Assembly: GCF_017352095.1 (NCBI RefSeq)
Contig: NZ_CP071463.1
Span: 310,001 to 374,000 of the forward strand
DNA length: 64,000 nt
Direction of reading: 5' to 3'
Source: Natrinema longum
GTDB lineage: Archaea; Halobacteriota; Halobacteria; Halobacteriales; Natrialbaceae
Below are positions 50,613 to 59,026 of the stretch, piece after piece (position 1 is the stretch's first letter; every line of letters starts with the position of its first letter). Position numbers and translations under genes: made by a program. A model generated the notes under the pieces. The model was not told where the DNA came from and made no database searches. It saw only the letters and a list, made by a program, of their open reading frames with translations.

Positions 50613-50984
50613 TTAGTCGAGGAGAACGGCGTTGACCTGACCGGTCTGTCCGGGACGGGAGGTGACGCGAGCGCGACCTTCGCTGGTCTCGATGACGGCA
50701 CCCTTCGTGATGATGTTCCGACGGATGTAGTTCGGGTTGGCGTCGTTCTCGACGACGTCCTCGATCTCCGCGGAGACCGTCTCGTCGCCCTTGTTGACGC
50801 TCGCGACATCCGTTGCGAGCGCGCGGGTCTTCGTGACGTTCCCGCGAGCGTCGACGGTCCGGAAGCGCTGTTCGCCGACCTCGGTCTCGGTCGGGAGTCG
50901 ACCGAGTTCGTCCTTGCGGCGCTTTCGAACGTTCTTCAGCCGACCACCGGTTCGCTTGCGCGTAGAGCGTCCCTGATCTTGCAT
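50613..50984 (-). CDS. rps8e: 30S ribosomal protein S8e
   Basis: This 123-residue protein is found in archaea and eukaryotes only. STRKRTGGRLKNVRKRRKDELGR is the basic N-terminus that enters the rRNA, followed by EVGEQRFRTVDARGNVTKTRALATD, NPNYIRRNIITKGAVIETSEGRARVTSRPGQTGQVNAVLLD. It starts at ATG 50984. A strongly pyrimidine-rich gap follows upstream. A single copy is expected per genome, and its position fixes the window as chromosomal. Confidence 0.96.
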   Translation of the reverse strand: MQDQGRSTRKRTGGRLKNVRKRRKDELGRLPTETEVGEQRFRTVDARGNVTKTRALATDVASVNKGDETVSAEIEDVVENDANPNYIRRNIITKGAVIETSEGRARVTSRPGQTGQVNAVLLD

Positions 50985-51152
50985 ACCCGATCACAATCCG
51001 GGCGTATACTTGAATGCACTGCTACGAAATTTTACCCTGCGGTCGCGGCTTCGCCCCTCCCTCGGTAAAATTTCGATCAAAAGCACCGGAAGACGCGAAT
51101 CGTCTTCCGACTCTCGTTCACTCCGCTCGCGGTCACTGACAGCGGCCCGCAC

Positions 51153-52613
51153 TCATTCGTCCGGAACCAGACAGTACGCGTGGCCGGGCTCCTCGAGGAC
51201 CGTCTCCTCGTCGTCGTTGTAGAAGTTCGAGACGACGCCGCGCTCGGCGTAATAGATGCGGTCGCCTCGCGGGATCGCACCGCTGGTGACGTGGCCGCGG
51301 TTTTCGACCCGCCAGCGTCGCTCGCCGGTGGCTCGGTCGAGGGCGTACAGGTGCGTGTCGTAGGAGCCGACCAGGATCGATTCGGCAGTTGCCGTTACCG
51401 ACCCGATGACGCGACCGCCGACGTTCGCCGACCACAGCTCGTCGCCCGTTTCGGTATCCAGTGCATACACGTGGTGGTCGTCGCTTCCGACGTAGACGAC
51501 TCCCTGATCCGGATCGATCGCCGGGTTCGACATGACGATATTGCCGGTCTGGAAGGACCACTCCTCGCTTCCGTCCGCGAGGTCGAGCCGGTAGAAGCGC
51601 CCGTCCCAGGAACCGACGAACGCAGCCCCGTCGTAGGTCGGAATCGTCCCTTTGATCTGGGCACCGAGATTGAACCGACCGCCGGCCTTCGACTCGCCGT
51701 CGGGGCCGCCCTCGCCGCCGGCCTGAAACGACCAGGCGAACTCGAGCGAGGGGAACTCCCAACAATAGACCACGCCGTCGTTCGATCCGGTGACGAGCCG
51801 GCCGGCCTCGCAGTCGATCGCGGGCGAGGGATGGGGCATCCCCCAGAGGCGGTCGTCGCTCCAGGTCGGGGTGCCGGTCGCGGCGTCGAGTTCCCAGAGC
51901 GCGCCGCTGTCCGGGTTGCTGTACTCCGCAAGGAGGTACAGGGTGCCGTCGACGTAGGCGGGACTCGAGCCGATCGCGATCGCGCCGCCGAACTCGCGTG
52001 CGGCCGTTCGCCAGATCACCTCGCCGGAGTCGATGTCGATGGCGTAGCAATCGCCGTCGTAGCCGCCGATGTAGGCCGTGCCGTCGACGATCGCCGGCGT
52101 GCCGTGAAAGCCGAGGCTTCTGGACGCACCGGTCTCGATGCCCCAGCGTCGCTCGCCGGCCGGGGTGTAGGCGTCGATTCGTCCGGTGTCGCTCGCGATC
52201 AGGATCGTCTCGCCGTCCGGCGTCGGCCGAGGCGTCGACTTGGCGGCAGTGTGACCGATCTCGTTGGTCGGTACCGACCAGTCGACGCGAACGGCGGCCG
52301 GAACGGTTTCGTCGGGATAGTATCCGTACCGGCCCAAACCGCGACGGAACATCGATATGTCGTCGTCCGCCGGAAGCGGGACGGAGCCGTCTTCGCGTTC
52401 CGCGGCGGCAGCGACGGCCGAACAGTCCGGGGGCGACCGGGACTCTCGCCCGACACAGCCCGCGAGGCCGACGGTTCCGGCAGTCGCCCCGATAGAGAGC
52501 AGCTGCCGCCGGGAGATCGGCGTCTCACCGGCTTCGCGGCCGTTCCGAGCGGCGGCAGCCGTCCCCGAGCCTCGACCGGAGTCGGTCTCCCGACGGGCAG
52601 CGTCCTCGTTCAC
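51153..52613 (-). CDS. PQQ-like beta-propeller lipoprotein
   Basis: The 486-residue protein has a Tat/lipoprotein signal: SRRQLLSIGATAGTVGLAGC near residue 34-53 with the lipidated Cys at the end. The rest is an eight-bladed propeller with PQQ-repeat features: repeated VDGTAYIGGYDGDCYAID, YALDTETGDELWSANVGG, LYALDRATGERRWRVENRG motifs. Such proteins are scaffolds or sensors; no cofactor-binding acid cluster of PQQ dehydrogenases is seen, so it is probably not an enzyme. The GTG at 52613 starts 4 nt after the malic enzyme stop, linking the two in one transcript. Confidence 0.85.
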   Translation of the reverse strand: MNEDAARRETDSGRGSGTAAAARNGREAGETPISRRQLLSIGATAGTVGLAGCVGRESRSPPDCSAVAAAAEREDGSVPLPADDDISMFRRGLGRYGYYPDETVPAAVRVDWSVPTNEIGHTAAKSTPRPTPDGETILIASDTGRIDAYTPAGERRWGIETGASRSLGFHGTPAIVDGTAYIGGYDGDCYAIDIDSGEVIWRTAAREFGGAIAIGSSPAYVDGTLYLLAEYSNPDSGALWELDAATGTPTWSDDRLWGMPHPSPAIDCEAGRLVTGSNDGVVYCWEFPSLEFAWSFQAGGEGGPDGESKAGGRFNLGAQIKGTIPTYDGAAFVGSWDGRFYRLDLADGSEEWSFQTGNIVMSNPAIDPDQGVVYVGSDDHHVYALDTETGDELWSANVGGRVIGSVTATAESILVGSYDTHLYALDRATGERRWRVENRGHVTSGAIPRGDRIYYAERGVVSNFYNDDEETVLEEPGHAYCLVPDE

Positions 52614-52617
52614 GCGT

Positions 52618-54873
52618 TTACTCCTGTTGGGCGTCGACGACCGCAACGCCGGCCAGGTTCACGATGTCCTTGACCTCGTCGCCCCGCTGGAGGACGTGGA
52701 CCGGCTTGTCCATCCCGACCAGCATCGGGCCGATGGCGTCCGCGCCGCCGAGTCGCTGGAGCAGTTTGTAGCCGATGTTGCCCGACTCGAGGTTCGGGAA
52801 GACCAGCACGTTCGCGGGTTCGTCGAGTTCGGAGAAGCCGTAGGTTCCCTCGAGGATGTCCTCGACGACGGCGGTGTCGGCCTGCATCTCGCCGTCGACC
52901 GTGAAGTCGACCTCGGGGTCGTCCTGCAGCATCGACGCTGCCTTGCGGGGTTTCCGCGTCCCTTTGTTGTCGACGCTGCCGAAGTTCGAGTACGAGAGCA
53001 AGGCGGCACGCGGTTCGATGTTGAACCGGCGTGCCAGCTTGCCCGTCTGCTTGGTGACTTCGGCGAGGACCTCCTCGTCGGGGGCCTGATTGACCGTCGC
53101 GTCGGCCACGAAGATCACGCGGTTCTTGAACGTCAGCATGTAGACGCCCGCGGCGTAGTCGACGTCCTCGTCGGTGCCGATGACCTGCAGCGGCGGTCGG
53201 AGCGCCGACGGGTAGTGATGGGAAAGCCCCGTCAGGAGCGCGTCGGCGTCGCCCTGCTCGACCATCACGCTCCCGAAGTAGTTCGAATCGCGCTCGATGA
53301 GTTCGCCGGCTTCGCTGCGGGTAATCCCCTTGCGTGCGCGGAGTTCGTGGAGCCGTTCGGCGTACTCCTCGTAGTCGCCGACGGACGGGTCGGCGACGGT
53401 GGGATCGAAGTCCAGACCGAGATTCGCTGCCGTCGCCTTGACCGTGTCCTCGTCGCCGATCAGCACCGGCAGGGCGATCCCCTGCTCCTGGATCTGGTAG
53501 GCCGCGCGGATCATCTTCTCGTTTTCACCCTCCGCCAGCGCGACCGTCTTGGGATCGCTCTTTGCCTTGTTGAGGATGACCCGCATCATCTCGCGGGACT
53601 TCCCGAGTCGGGCCTCGAGTTCCTCCTCGTAGGCCTCGAGGTCGATCTCGGTGCGAGCCGCCCCGGACTCCATCGCGGCCTCGGCGATCGCCGGTGCCAC
53701 GCGGAAGAGCACGCGGGGGTCGACGGGCTTTGGAATGATGTAGTCGGGACCGTACTGGATCGGATCGTCGCCGTAAGCCTTGACGACCGCGTCGGGGACG
53801 TCCTGACGAGCCAGTTCGGCCAGCGCCTCGGCACAGGCGACCTTCATGTCCTCGTTGATCTCGGTGGCGCGCACGTCGAGCGCGCCCCGGAAGATGAAGG
53901 GAAAGCCGAGCACGTTGTTGACCTGATTGGGGTAATCCGAGCGGCCGGTGGCCATGATGACGGTGTCGTCGCGGGCCTCCTTGGCGTCCTGGTAGGCGAT
54001 CTCCGGATCGGGATTGGCCATCGCGAAGACGATCGGATTCGAGGCCATCGACTGCACCATCTCCTGGGAGACGATGCCGCCGATCGAGAGGCCGACGAAG
54101 ACGTCTGCACCCTCCATCGCGTCCGCGAGGCCGCCCTCGGGCACGTCGCGGGCGAACTGCTGTTTGTATTCGTTGACGTCGCCCGCCGCCGCGCGCTCCT
54201 CGGTGATGATCCCCGAGGAGTCACACATCGTGATGTTCTCCTTCTTGCAACCCAGCGAGACGTAAAACCGCGCCGTCGCGATGGCGCTCGCGCCCGCGCC
54301 CGAGAAGGTGATCTCGAGTTCCTCGAGGCTCTTTCCGGCGATGTCGGCCGCGTTGAGCAATGCGGCACCGGAGATGATCGCAGTGCCGTGTTGATCGTCG
54401 TGGAAGACCGGGATGTCGATCTCCTCGCGCAGCCGTTCCTCGACGGTGAAACAGCCGGGCGCTTTGATGTCCTCCAAGTTGATCCCACCGAAGGTCGGCT
54501 CCATCATCTTGATGGCCTCGACGAGTCTGTCGGGGTCGGAATCGTCTAGTTCGATGTCGAAAACGTCGATGTCGGCAAAGCGCTTGAACAGGACGCCCTT
54601 GCCTTCCATGACGGGTTTCGACGCCTGCGCGCCGATGTCTCCGAGCCCCAGCACGGCCGAGCCGTTCGAGACGACGCCGACGAGGTTCCCCTTCGCCGTG
54701 TAGCTGTAGGCCTCGGTTTCGTCCTCGTCGATCTCGAGACACGGCGCGGCGACGCCCGGCGAGTAGGCCAGCGAGAGGTCACGCTGCGTATTCGTCGGTT
54801 TCGTGGTCGATATCTCGATCTTTCCCGGTGGATCGGTCCGGTGATACTCCAGTGCGTCCTCGTCTAGTCCCAT
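52618..54873 (-). CDS. maeB: NADP-dependent malic enzyme with phosphotransacetylase-like domain
   Basis: This 751-residue protein fuses a malic enzyme (1-430: [78 protein letters not shown] and [12 protein letters not shown]) to a phosphotransacetylase-like domain (about 435-751: [74 protein letters not shown]). Malate is oxidised to pyruvate and CO2 with NADP+. The C-terminal half is regulatory in relatives (binding acetyl-CoA). TTTTTAGTAG about 25 nt upstream is the TATA box. Confidence 0.95.
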   Translation of the reverse strand: MGLDEDALEYHRTDPPGKIEISTTKPTNTQRDLSLAYSPGVAAPCLEIDEDETEAYSYTAKGNLVGVVSNGSAVLGLGDIGAQASKPVMEGKGVLFKRFADIDVFDIELDDSDPDRLVEAIKMMEPTFGGINLEDIKAPGCFTVEERLREEIDIPVFHDDQHGTAIISGAALLNAADIAGKSLEELEITFSGAGASAIATARFYVSLGCKKENITMCDSSGIITEERAAAGDVNEYKQQFARDVPEGGLADAMEGADVFVGLSIGGIVSQEMVQSMASNPIVFAMANPDPEIAYQDAKEARDDTVIMATGRSDYPNQVNNVLGFPFIFRGALDVRATEINEDMKVACAEALAELARQDVPDAVVKAYGDDPIQYGPDYIIPKPVDPRVLFRVAPAIAEAAMESGAARTEIDLEAYEEELEARLGKSREMMRVILNKAKSDPKTVALAEGENEKMIRAAYQIQEQGIALPVLIGDEDTVKATAANLGLDFDPTVADPSVGDYEEYAERLHELRARKGITRSEAGELIERDSNYFGSVMVEQGDADALLTGLSHHYPSALRPPLQVIGTDEDVDYAAGVYMLTFKNRVIFVADATVNQAPDEEVLAEVTKQTGKLARRFNIEPRAALLSYSNFGSVDNKGTRKPRKAASMLQDDPEVDFTVDGEMQADTAVVEDILEGTYGFSELDEPANVLVFPNLESGNIGYKLLQRLGGADAIGPMLVGMDKPVHVLQRGDEVKDIVNLAGVAVVDAQQE

Positions 54874-54990
54874 ACCGGGGACACTGCGGGGGACTACTAA
54901 AAACAATGCGAAGGGGAGTTTCGACACCTGTCGTAAACCGTCCCCGAACCGACCGCCCCGTTCGTCGCGAAAATACGTCGATTCGACCGT

Positions 54991-54998
54991 TTTATACG
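54991..54998 (+). promoter_or_regulatory. TATA box of coaD
   Basis: TTTATACG lies 23-30 nt before the ATG at 55021. Confidence 0.6.
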
Positions 54999-55020
54999 CA
55001 CCGCGGGAGTGGCCTGTGAT

Positions 55021-55485
55021 ATGGACGTCGCGCTTGGTGGGACCTTCGACCCCGTTCATGACGGCCACCGACGGCTGTTCGAACGGGCGTTCGAACTCGG
55101 GGACGTGACGGTCGGGCTGACCAGCGACGAACTCGCACCGAAGACGCGAGATGTCGACCGGAACGTCCGCTCGTACGAGGAACGGAAACAGGATCTCGCG
55201 GCCGAACTCGAGTCGATCGCCGCCGACTACGACCGCGAGTTCGACATTCGGATGCTCGAAGCGCCGACGGGGATCGCGACCGAACCGCAGTTCGAGTATC
55301 TCGTCGTCTCGCCGGAAACCCGCGAGGGTGGGACGCGAATCAACGAGATCCGCCGCGAACGCGGCCACGACCCCCTGGAAGTGGTCGTCGTTCCCCACGT
55401 CCTCGCCGACGACGGCGATATCATCTCGAGTACGCGGATCGTCGCGGGGGAGATCGACGAACACGGTGCCGTCGTCGACGATTGA
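55021..55485 (+). CDS. coaD: Phosphopantetheine adenylyltransferase, archaeal type
   Basis: The 154-residue nucleotidyltransferase makes dephospho-CoA from phosphopantetheine and ATP. VALGGTFDPVHDGHRRLFERAF at the N-terminus has the HxGH-like pattern (HDGH), and EYLVVSPETREGGTRINEIRRERG and IISSTRIVAGEIDEHG near the end are the ISSTxxR ATP-binding motif. The length is typical of archaea. The start is at ATG 55021; an upstream in-frame codon exists but without conserved sequence. Its TGA stop starts a TGAGACGGTCTGTTAT segment. Confidence 0.93.
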   Translation: MDVALGGTFDPVHDGHRRLFERAFELGDVTVGLTSDELAPKTRDVDRNVRSYEERKQDLAAELESIAADYDREFDIRMLEAPTGIATEPQFEYLVVSPETREGGTRINEIRRERGHDPLEVVVVPHVLADDGDIISSTRIVAGEIDEHGAVVDD

Positions 55486-55498
55486 GACGGTCTGTTAT
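55483..55498 (+). repeat. TGAGACGG motif at the coaD stop codon
   Basis: TGAGACGGTCTGTTATC has TGA as the coaD stop. The same motif is 45 nt away from the start of copy D, facing it, so the two TGAGACGG motifs point towards each other at the ends of one intergenic segment. Confidence 0.7.
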
Positions 55499-55529
55499 CA
55501 CTGTTTCCGGCGTATCCGCGGCCCGCCGC

Positions 55530-55602
55530 AGACGGTCTCCCGTCCGTCAGTGCCGGTGGGACCGGGACCGCCCTGCGGTCCCAGGGACAGCAAACCGTCT
55601 CA
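55530..55602. repeat. TGAGACGG 3'-end repeat, copy D
   Basis: The 73-nt element is identical to copy B (15882-15964) except that it lacks 10 nt after position 55582. Inverted ends: AGACGGT at 55530-55536 and ACCGTCT at 55594-55600. The 10-nt loss shortens the central stem to about 7 bp (GGGACCG/CGGTCCC). It sits between two convergent genes, coaD and the TFB-like gene. Confidence 0.85.
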
Positions 55603-55756
55603 GGGATCGGGACTGACAGTCGTCCGTATGAGGCGCGTGAGGGTTCTTCGAAGCGGTGCTCGATAGCCGGTTTCCAGCGAGAGCCGAGAGTCGACAGTGT
55701 CCGTCGCCGGCCACAGGTCGCCAGTGGAACGGTGACCGCTCACCTGTAGGAGACCG

Positions 55757-56065
55757 TTACCAGCGGGGGGGCTCGAGCCCGGCCGACTCGAGGAGGTCCT
55801 TCCAGCGCGACTGGATCGAGAGTCGGGAGACGTCGGCAGCGTCGGCGACTGCGCCCTGTGTCCGGCCGTCGCCGGCGACGAGCGACCCCGCGTAGAGACT
55901 GGCCGCGAGGACAGCTCGTTTCGAGCGATCGGCCGACGGCACGTCGGCGAGGAAGAGGTCGACCGCACACGACCGCGCTTCCGTCGATAGCTCCAGGCGC
56001 TCGGCGGCGGTCTCGAGTTCCTCGAGCCACGGTTCGTACTCGATGCGATCACGGGCGCTGTGCAT
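55757..56065 (-). CDS. Single-cyclin-box TFB-like protein
   Basis: The 102-residue protein is one cyclin fold, as in one half of the TFIIB core: DRIEYEPWLEELETAAERLELS, then AVDLFLADVPSADRSKRAVLAASLYAGSLVAGDGRTQGAVADAADVSRLSIQSRWKDLLESAG. Archaeal TFB has a zinc ribbon, B-finger and two cyclin repeats; here only the last repeat is present. It may be an adaptor or dominant-negative factor. TTTATG (minus strand) about 26 nt upstream supports the ATG at 56065. It ends convergent to repeat copy D. Confidence 0.75.
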   Translation of the reverse strand: MHSARDRIEYEPWLEELETAAERLELSTEARSCAVDLFLADVPSADRSKRAVLAASLYAGSLVAGDGRTQGAVADAADVSRLSIQSRWKDLLESAGLEPPRW

Positions 56066-56302
56066 GCCCCTGCATATCGGTTCGGTCGGCATAAAGCTCC
56101 GGTCCGCGATCGGGGCGCTGTTCGGCGGGCCCGTCGCCACGACCGGTCGCCGCTCGGCTTTTCGAGACCGACCGCCACTCGAGTAGCAGCCCGTGAGAGT
56201 CCCGATATCGGTCGGTTTTCTGTCCGAATACGAGACGACTACTAAACCGCGTGCCGACTCGAGTACCGAGCCACTGGGCGGTCGGTACGATTCGGACCCC
56301 GT

Positions 56303-56476
56303 ATGAAAGCACCAACCTGTAAACTCGTCTGTACCGGCTGTGGGCTCGAGATGCCCTATCGGGAGCGATCGCTGGCCGAACAGGCCGCGGAATTGCATCA
56401 ACTTCGAGATTCCGAGCACGTCACGCACATCGTCCCGCCGGACTGGTCGCCGGAGGAACCGGTCACACACCGGTAA
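56303..56476 (+). CDS. 57-residue Cys-rich protein
   Basis: This short frame was found by reading: ATG 56303 to TAA 56476. MKAPTCKLVCTGCGLEMPYRE contains C-x3-C-x2-C, likely a half zinc site, followed by a helical ERSLAEQAAELHQLRDSEH and an HIVPPDW ending. The pattern is like other haloarchaeal small zinc-finger proteins. No promoter is obvious. Function is unknown, though such proteins often act as adaptors. Confidence 0.65.
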   Translation: MKAPTCKLVCTGCGLEMPYRERSLAEQAAELHQLRDSEHVTHIVPPDWSPEEPVTHR

Positions 56477-56522
56477 CGTGGACCGACAGGTACTTACTCG
56501 ATTCGCGAAAACTCGGTGGTGA

Positions 56523-56607
56523 GCGCGGGTAGCCAAGCTAGGCCAACGGCGCAGCGCTTAGGACGCTGTCTCGTAGGAGTCCGCCGGTTCGAATCCGGTC
56601 CCGCGCA
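56523..56607 (+). tRNA. tRNA-Leu (anticodon UAG)
   Basis: The 85-nt sequence folds as a class II tRNA: acceptor stem GCGCGGG with CCCGCGC plus discriminator A, anticodon arm CAGCG-CUUAGGA-CGCUG (UAG at positions 34-36), a long variable arm (UCUCGUAGGAG region) and T-arm CCGG-UUCGAAU-CCGG. It carries no intron. The 3' CCA is not encoded. A second copy of its 3' end lies 122 nt downstream, marking an integration site. Confidence 0.93.
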
Positions 56608-56608
56608 T
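56585..56608 (+). repeat. 24-nt attachment-core repeat, copy in tRNA-Leu
   Basis: The 3' part of the tRNA (T-arm and acceptor stem, CGGTTCGAATCCGG then TCCCGCGCAT) is repeated exactly at 56707-56730. A duplication of a tRNA 3' end is the mark left by a tyrosine integrase at a tRNA target. Confidence 0.85.
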
Positions 56609-56609
56609 G

Positions 56610-56639
56610 GCTGTCGCGAGCAAACTCGCGAGCGACAGC
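56610..56639 (+). other. Hairpin after tRNA-Leu
   Basis: GCTGTCGC pairs with GCGACAGC (8 bp), with an inner GCGAG/CTCGC pair enclosing CAAA. It lies 2 nt after the tRNA and could help end its transcript. Confidence 0.5.
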
Positions 56640-56706
56640 GATCGTCGACCGATTCGAACCCTGCAAGGAACGCGCAGCGACCAGCGGGAGCGAGCATTTC
56701 TTGCGT

Positions 56707-56730
56707 CGGTTCGAATCCGGTCCCGCGCAT
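56707..56730 (+). repeat. 24-nt attachment-core repeat, second copy
   Basis: Exact copy of the tRNA-Leu 3' end (56585-56608). Only 98 nt separate the two, so any element that once lay between has been almost fully deleted or the site has been used twice. Confidence 0.85.
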
Positions 56731-56785
56731 CAGAAATTGCGGTTTCAGACGCTGTATTCTCCGTTTTCACCTCGGCTGGTGAGCA

Positions 56786-57327
56786 ATGGGATATGAAATA
56801 CCGTTGATGTTCTTGCGCTGTCCAGAGATGGAGGGTGCGGAGATCGACCTCGACCGTGGCATAGTGGTAATACCAAAATCGCACGAGGGTTGGCTGAACG
56901 ACAAGAAACTTCTCAACTACACAGAACATCGAGTCCGGTTCCTGGCATGGCTGTTGAATGTTGGGAAGTACCCTGAGAGTGCAACCGGCTACTCCGAGTA
57001 CACGGTCTACGGATCTGCCTACCGTACTGCCCGCTTCGATAAGTGGCGGTGGGAACACTGTGACGGCTACTCAATGCCGCCCTCAGAGGACGAGGGGCAA
57101 GCGTTCGTCGAGTGCTGGCGTTCGAGTACGATCAGTCCGAGACGGCGAAAGGGAAGCTACAGGAAGGCGTCAGGCGGTACAACAAGTGGCTCCGCCACGA
57201 GAAGAACTACGACGAGTGGGAGTACGACTATCAGTTCGATAGTTCCGGCGGCAACCATCAGCCACAGGACTTCTTGTCTCGCGAAGAGCGCAAGAAGAAC
57301 AAGGAAGGTGCCTGGATGTTGAAATGA
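56786..57327 (+). pseudogene. Truncated, frameshifted tyrosine integrase
   Basis: Two frames together read as the N-terminal core-binding domain of a haloarchaeal integrase: first PKSHEGWLNDKKLLNYTEHR, FLAWLLNVGKYPESATGYSE and ARFDKWRWEHCDGYS up to about 57108, then, one base shifted, LAFEYDQSETAKGKLQEGV, YNKWLRHEKNYDEWEYDY and GNHQPQDFLSREERKK. Adding one base after GAG near 57111 gives VEMLAFEYDQ and restores a single frame. The catalytic domain (R, H, R, Y) is absent. It probably is the remains of the integrase that used the tRNA-Leu site next door. Activity is impossible in this form. Confidence 0.75.
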
Positions 57328-57382
57328 CCAGTGAACGGAGCACACCACAAAAACCATCTCTTTGCTAATATTAGCCTCTAAT

Positions 57383-58009
57383 ATGGCGGATATTGGAACG
57401 ATGAGCCTCAGTTGGCTCGGGAACGACCGGGTTCAGATTTCGGTTACGAGTGGGAGCGCATCATCCGGTCTCTTCTCCTCAAATGTTAGTGCGAAAAATT
57501 CTCGAGCCATTTTGAAGATGGATCGGAGTCGGTTTGAATATGAGTCTACACAAATACAAAAGACAGGCGAAATATCCACAGAAATGCAAATTAGAGAAGG
57601 ACAATATTATCGAAAGATAAATGGTTTGTTATTTCAGTATGATGAGGGAATACATGGCCAGGTTGAGGATGGGATTAGAAAAGCAGATTATATTTTCAAA
57701 ACGGGTGTTCAAGGGATCAGGGTCGGTGACAAACGGAACCCCCGAACCACTATCGGCGTCTCGCAACCGAACGGCAGGAAATATCTAAACTCTCTTATAT
57801 TCTTTTTACAGGATGCATTCTACGCCGTTTCTGGGGATGAAATCTGGAGGTTCGCATATTCAGACATCTCGAAGACAGAGTATTCGTTTGGCTTTACAAA
57901 AAAACGGATCTCGTTTGTTTATGATGGTGATGAGTGTCACATGTGGGTGTATTCAGCCGACAAAGAGGATGTGAAATCAGCTGTGAATCTGATGGAGACA
58001 CGATCGTAA
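57383..58009 (+). CDS. AT-rich orphan protein
   Basis: This 208-residue protein has no recognisable family. The sequence is markedly richer in Lys, Ile, Asn and Tyr, and its codons more AT-rich, than all neighbours, a sign of recent transfer. The first half has a beta-rich look (LGNDRVQISVTSGSAS, FEYESTQIQKTGEIST). The C-terminal half (TEYSFGFTKKRISFVYDG and HMWVYSADKEDVKSAVNLM) could be a PH-like barrel plus helix. It lies between the integrase remnant and the second IS copy, so it is probably cargo of the former element. Confidence 0.7.
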   Translation: MADIGTMSLSWLGNDRVQISVTSGSASSGLFSSNVSAKNSRAILKMDRSRFEYESTQIQKTGEISTEMQIREGQYYRKINGLLFQYDEGIHGQVEDGIRKADYIFKTGVQGIRVGDKRNPRTTIGVSQPNGRKYLNSLIFFLQDAFYAVSGDEIWRFAYSDISKTEYSFGFTKKRISFVYDGDECHMWVYSADKEDVKSAVNLMETRS

Positions 58010-58070
58010 ATCCGGCCAAAGGACCGGGCGACAGCAGAGGTTCGTCATCACTTGGGGCTATATCGTGCGA

Positions 58071-58078
58071 GAATATTG
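58071..58078 (+). repeat. Target site duplication of IS5-type copy 2 (left)
   Basis: GAATATTG here and at 59019-59026. Confidence 0.9.
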
Positions 58079-59018
58079 GGCTGCGTTGAATCACTAGACG
58101 GCGTCGGGGAAGGTCAGTAAATCGAAGGAGTTGAAGCGGGGAAATTTGGTTGTCCATGACACAAATCTCCCGCTTCACCGAGCGTTGCGTCTCGATTGCA
58201 CAAAGAGTTACGGGTGAACGAGGCGAATCCGCCGCCCCGACTGGTGGCGGCGGATTCGCCGACTATGCCCTCATTTCGCTGCATTGCCTCCGGATTTACC
58301 TCGATACGTCCTACCGGATGACGATCGATCTGTTGAAGGAAATGCCGCAAATAACAGGGGAGATCGGCCTTGACGTGGCCGATCTCCCCGATCCATCTAC
58401 GCTGTGTAAGTCGTTTGATCGGATCGAGATGAGTGTCTGTCGAGTGCTGCTGCGCCACTCGGCGCAGCTGCACAACCCCTCTGAACACGCTGCTATCGAC
58501 GCAACATTCTACGAACGTGATCGTGCGAGCCGCCACTACTGCCACCGAACGAATTACCGCGTTCAAACGCTCAAAGTCACAAAACTCGTCGATACAGCAA
58601 CGCAAGCCGTTCTTGATCTCCACTGTTCAACAACGTTAGAAGGAAGCGACGCGGACCTCTGTGAGCAGATCGCCCGCCGGAATGCGGGCGATCTCCGGTC
58701 CCTTGCCGCTGACAAGGGCTACGATAAGCAAGCGCTCCGCGACCAGCTCCGTGAACTCGACATTCGCCCGCTGATCAAACATCGGATCTTCGCCCCATAC
58801 GATCACGCTCACAACGCTCGTATTGACGACAATCGGTACGCTCAGCGATCAATGACTGAAACCGTGAACTCCGCAATCAAGCGCTCGCTCGGCTACGCCG
58901 TGCGAGCGCGTACCTGGTATCGAGAGTTCCGTGAAATTACCCTGATGTGTGTCGTCTATAACATCAAGCGGGCCGTCAAACAGTGAAATCCACCGCCGTA
59001 TGGCGATTCAACACAGCC
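58079..59018 (+). mobile_element. IS5-family insertion sequence, copy 2 (940 bp)
   Basis: Same length, ends and orientation as copy 1 (37796-38735), flanked by its own 8-bp duplication GAATATTG, so it is an independent insertion. The DNA differs from copy 1 at scattered sites. It lies within the remnant island by the tRNA-Leu gene. Confidence 0.93.
58156..58986 (+). CDS. IS5 family transposase, copy 2
   Basis: This 276-residue DDE transposase has the same three catalytic segments as copy 1 (AAIDATFYERDRA, SLAADKGYDKQAL, IKHRIF). Differences from copy 1 include DPSTLCKSFD for APSTLCKAFD, RHSAQLHNPS for RQSAQLHDTS, and a Cys in DLCEQ. The frame is complete. Both copies could supply transposase to each other's ends. 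Confidence 0.93.
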   Translation: MTQISRFTERCVSIAQRVTGERGESAAPTGGGGFADYALISLHCLRIYLDTSYRMTIDLLKEMPQITGEIGLDVADLPDPSTLCKSFDRIEMSVCRVLLRHSAQLHNPSEHAAIDATFYERDRASRHYCHRTNYRVQTLKVTKLVDTATQAVLDLHCSTTLEGSDADLCEQIARRNAGDLRSLAADKGYDKQALRDQLRELDIRPLIKHRIFAPYDHAHNARIDDNRYAQRSMTETVNSAIKRSLGYAVRARTWYREFREITLMCVVYNIKRAVKQ

Positions 59019-59026
59019 GAATATTG
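59019..59026 (+). repeat. Target site duplication of IS5-type copy 2 (right)
   Basis: Second GAATATTG, immediately after the terminal CAGCC. Confidence 0.9.

Noticed and set aside
52357-54549. A 730-residue plus-strand frame across the malic enzyme and propeller genes
   Set aside because: It runs antisense to two genes with strong motifs and has no motif of its own.
56707-56730. A second tRNA gene after tRNA-Leu
   Set aside because: Only the 3' 24 nt is present. No D-arm or anticodon arm precedes it, so it is an attachment-site duplicate.
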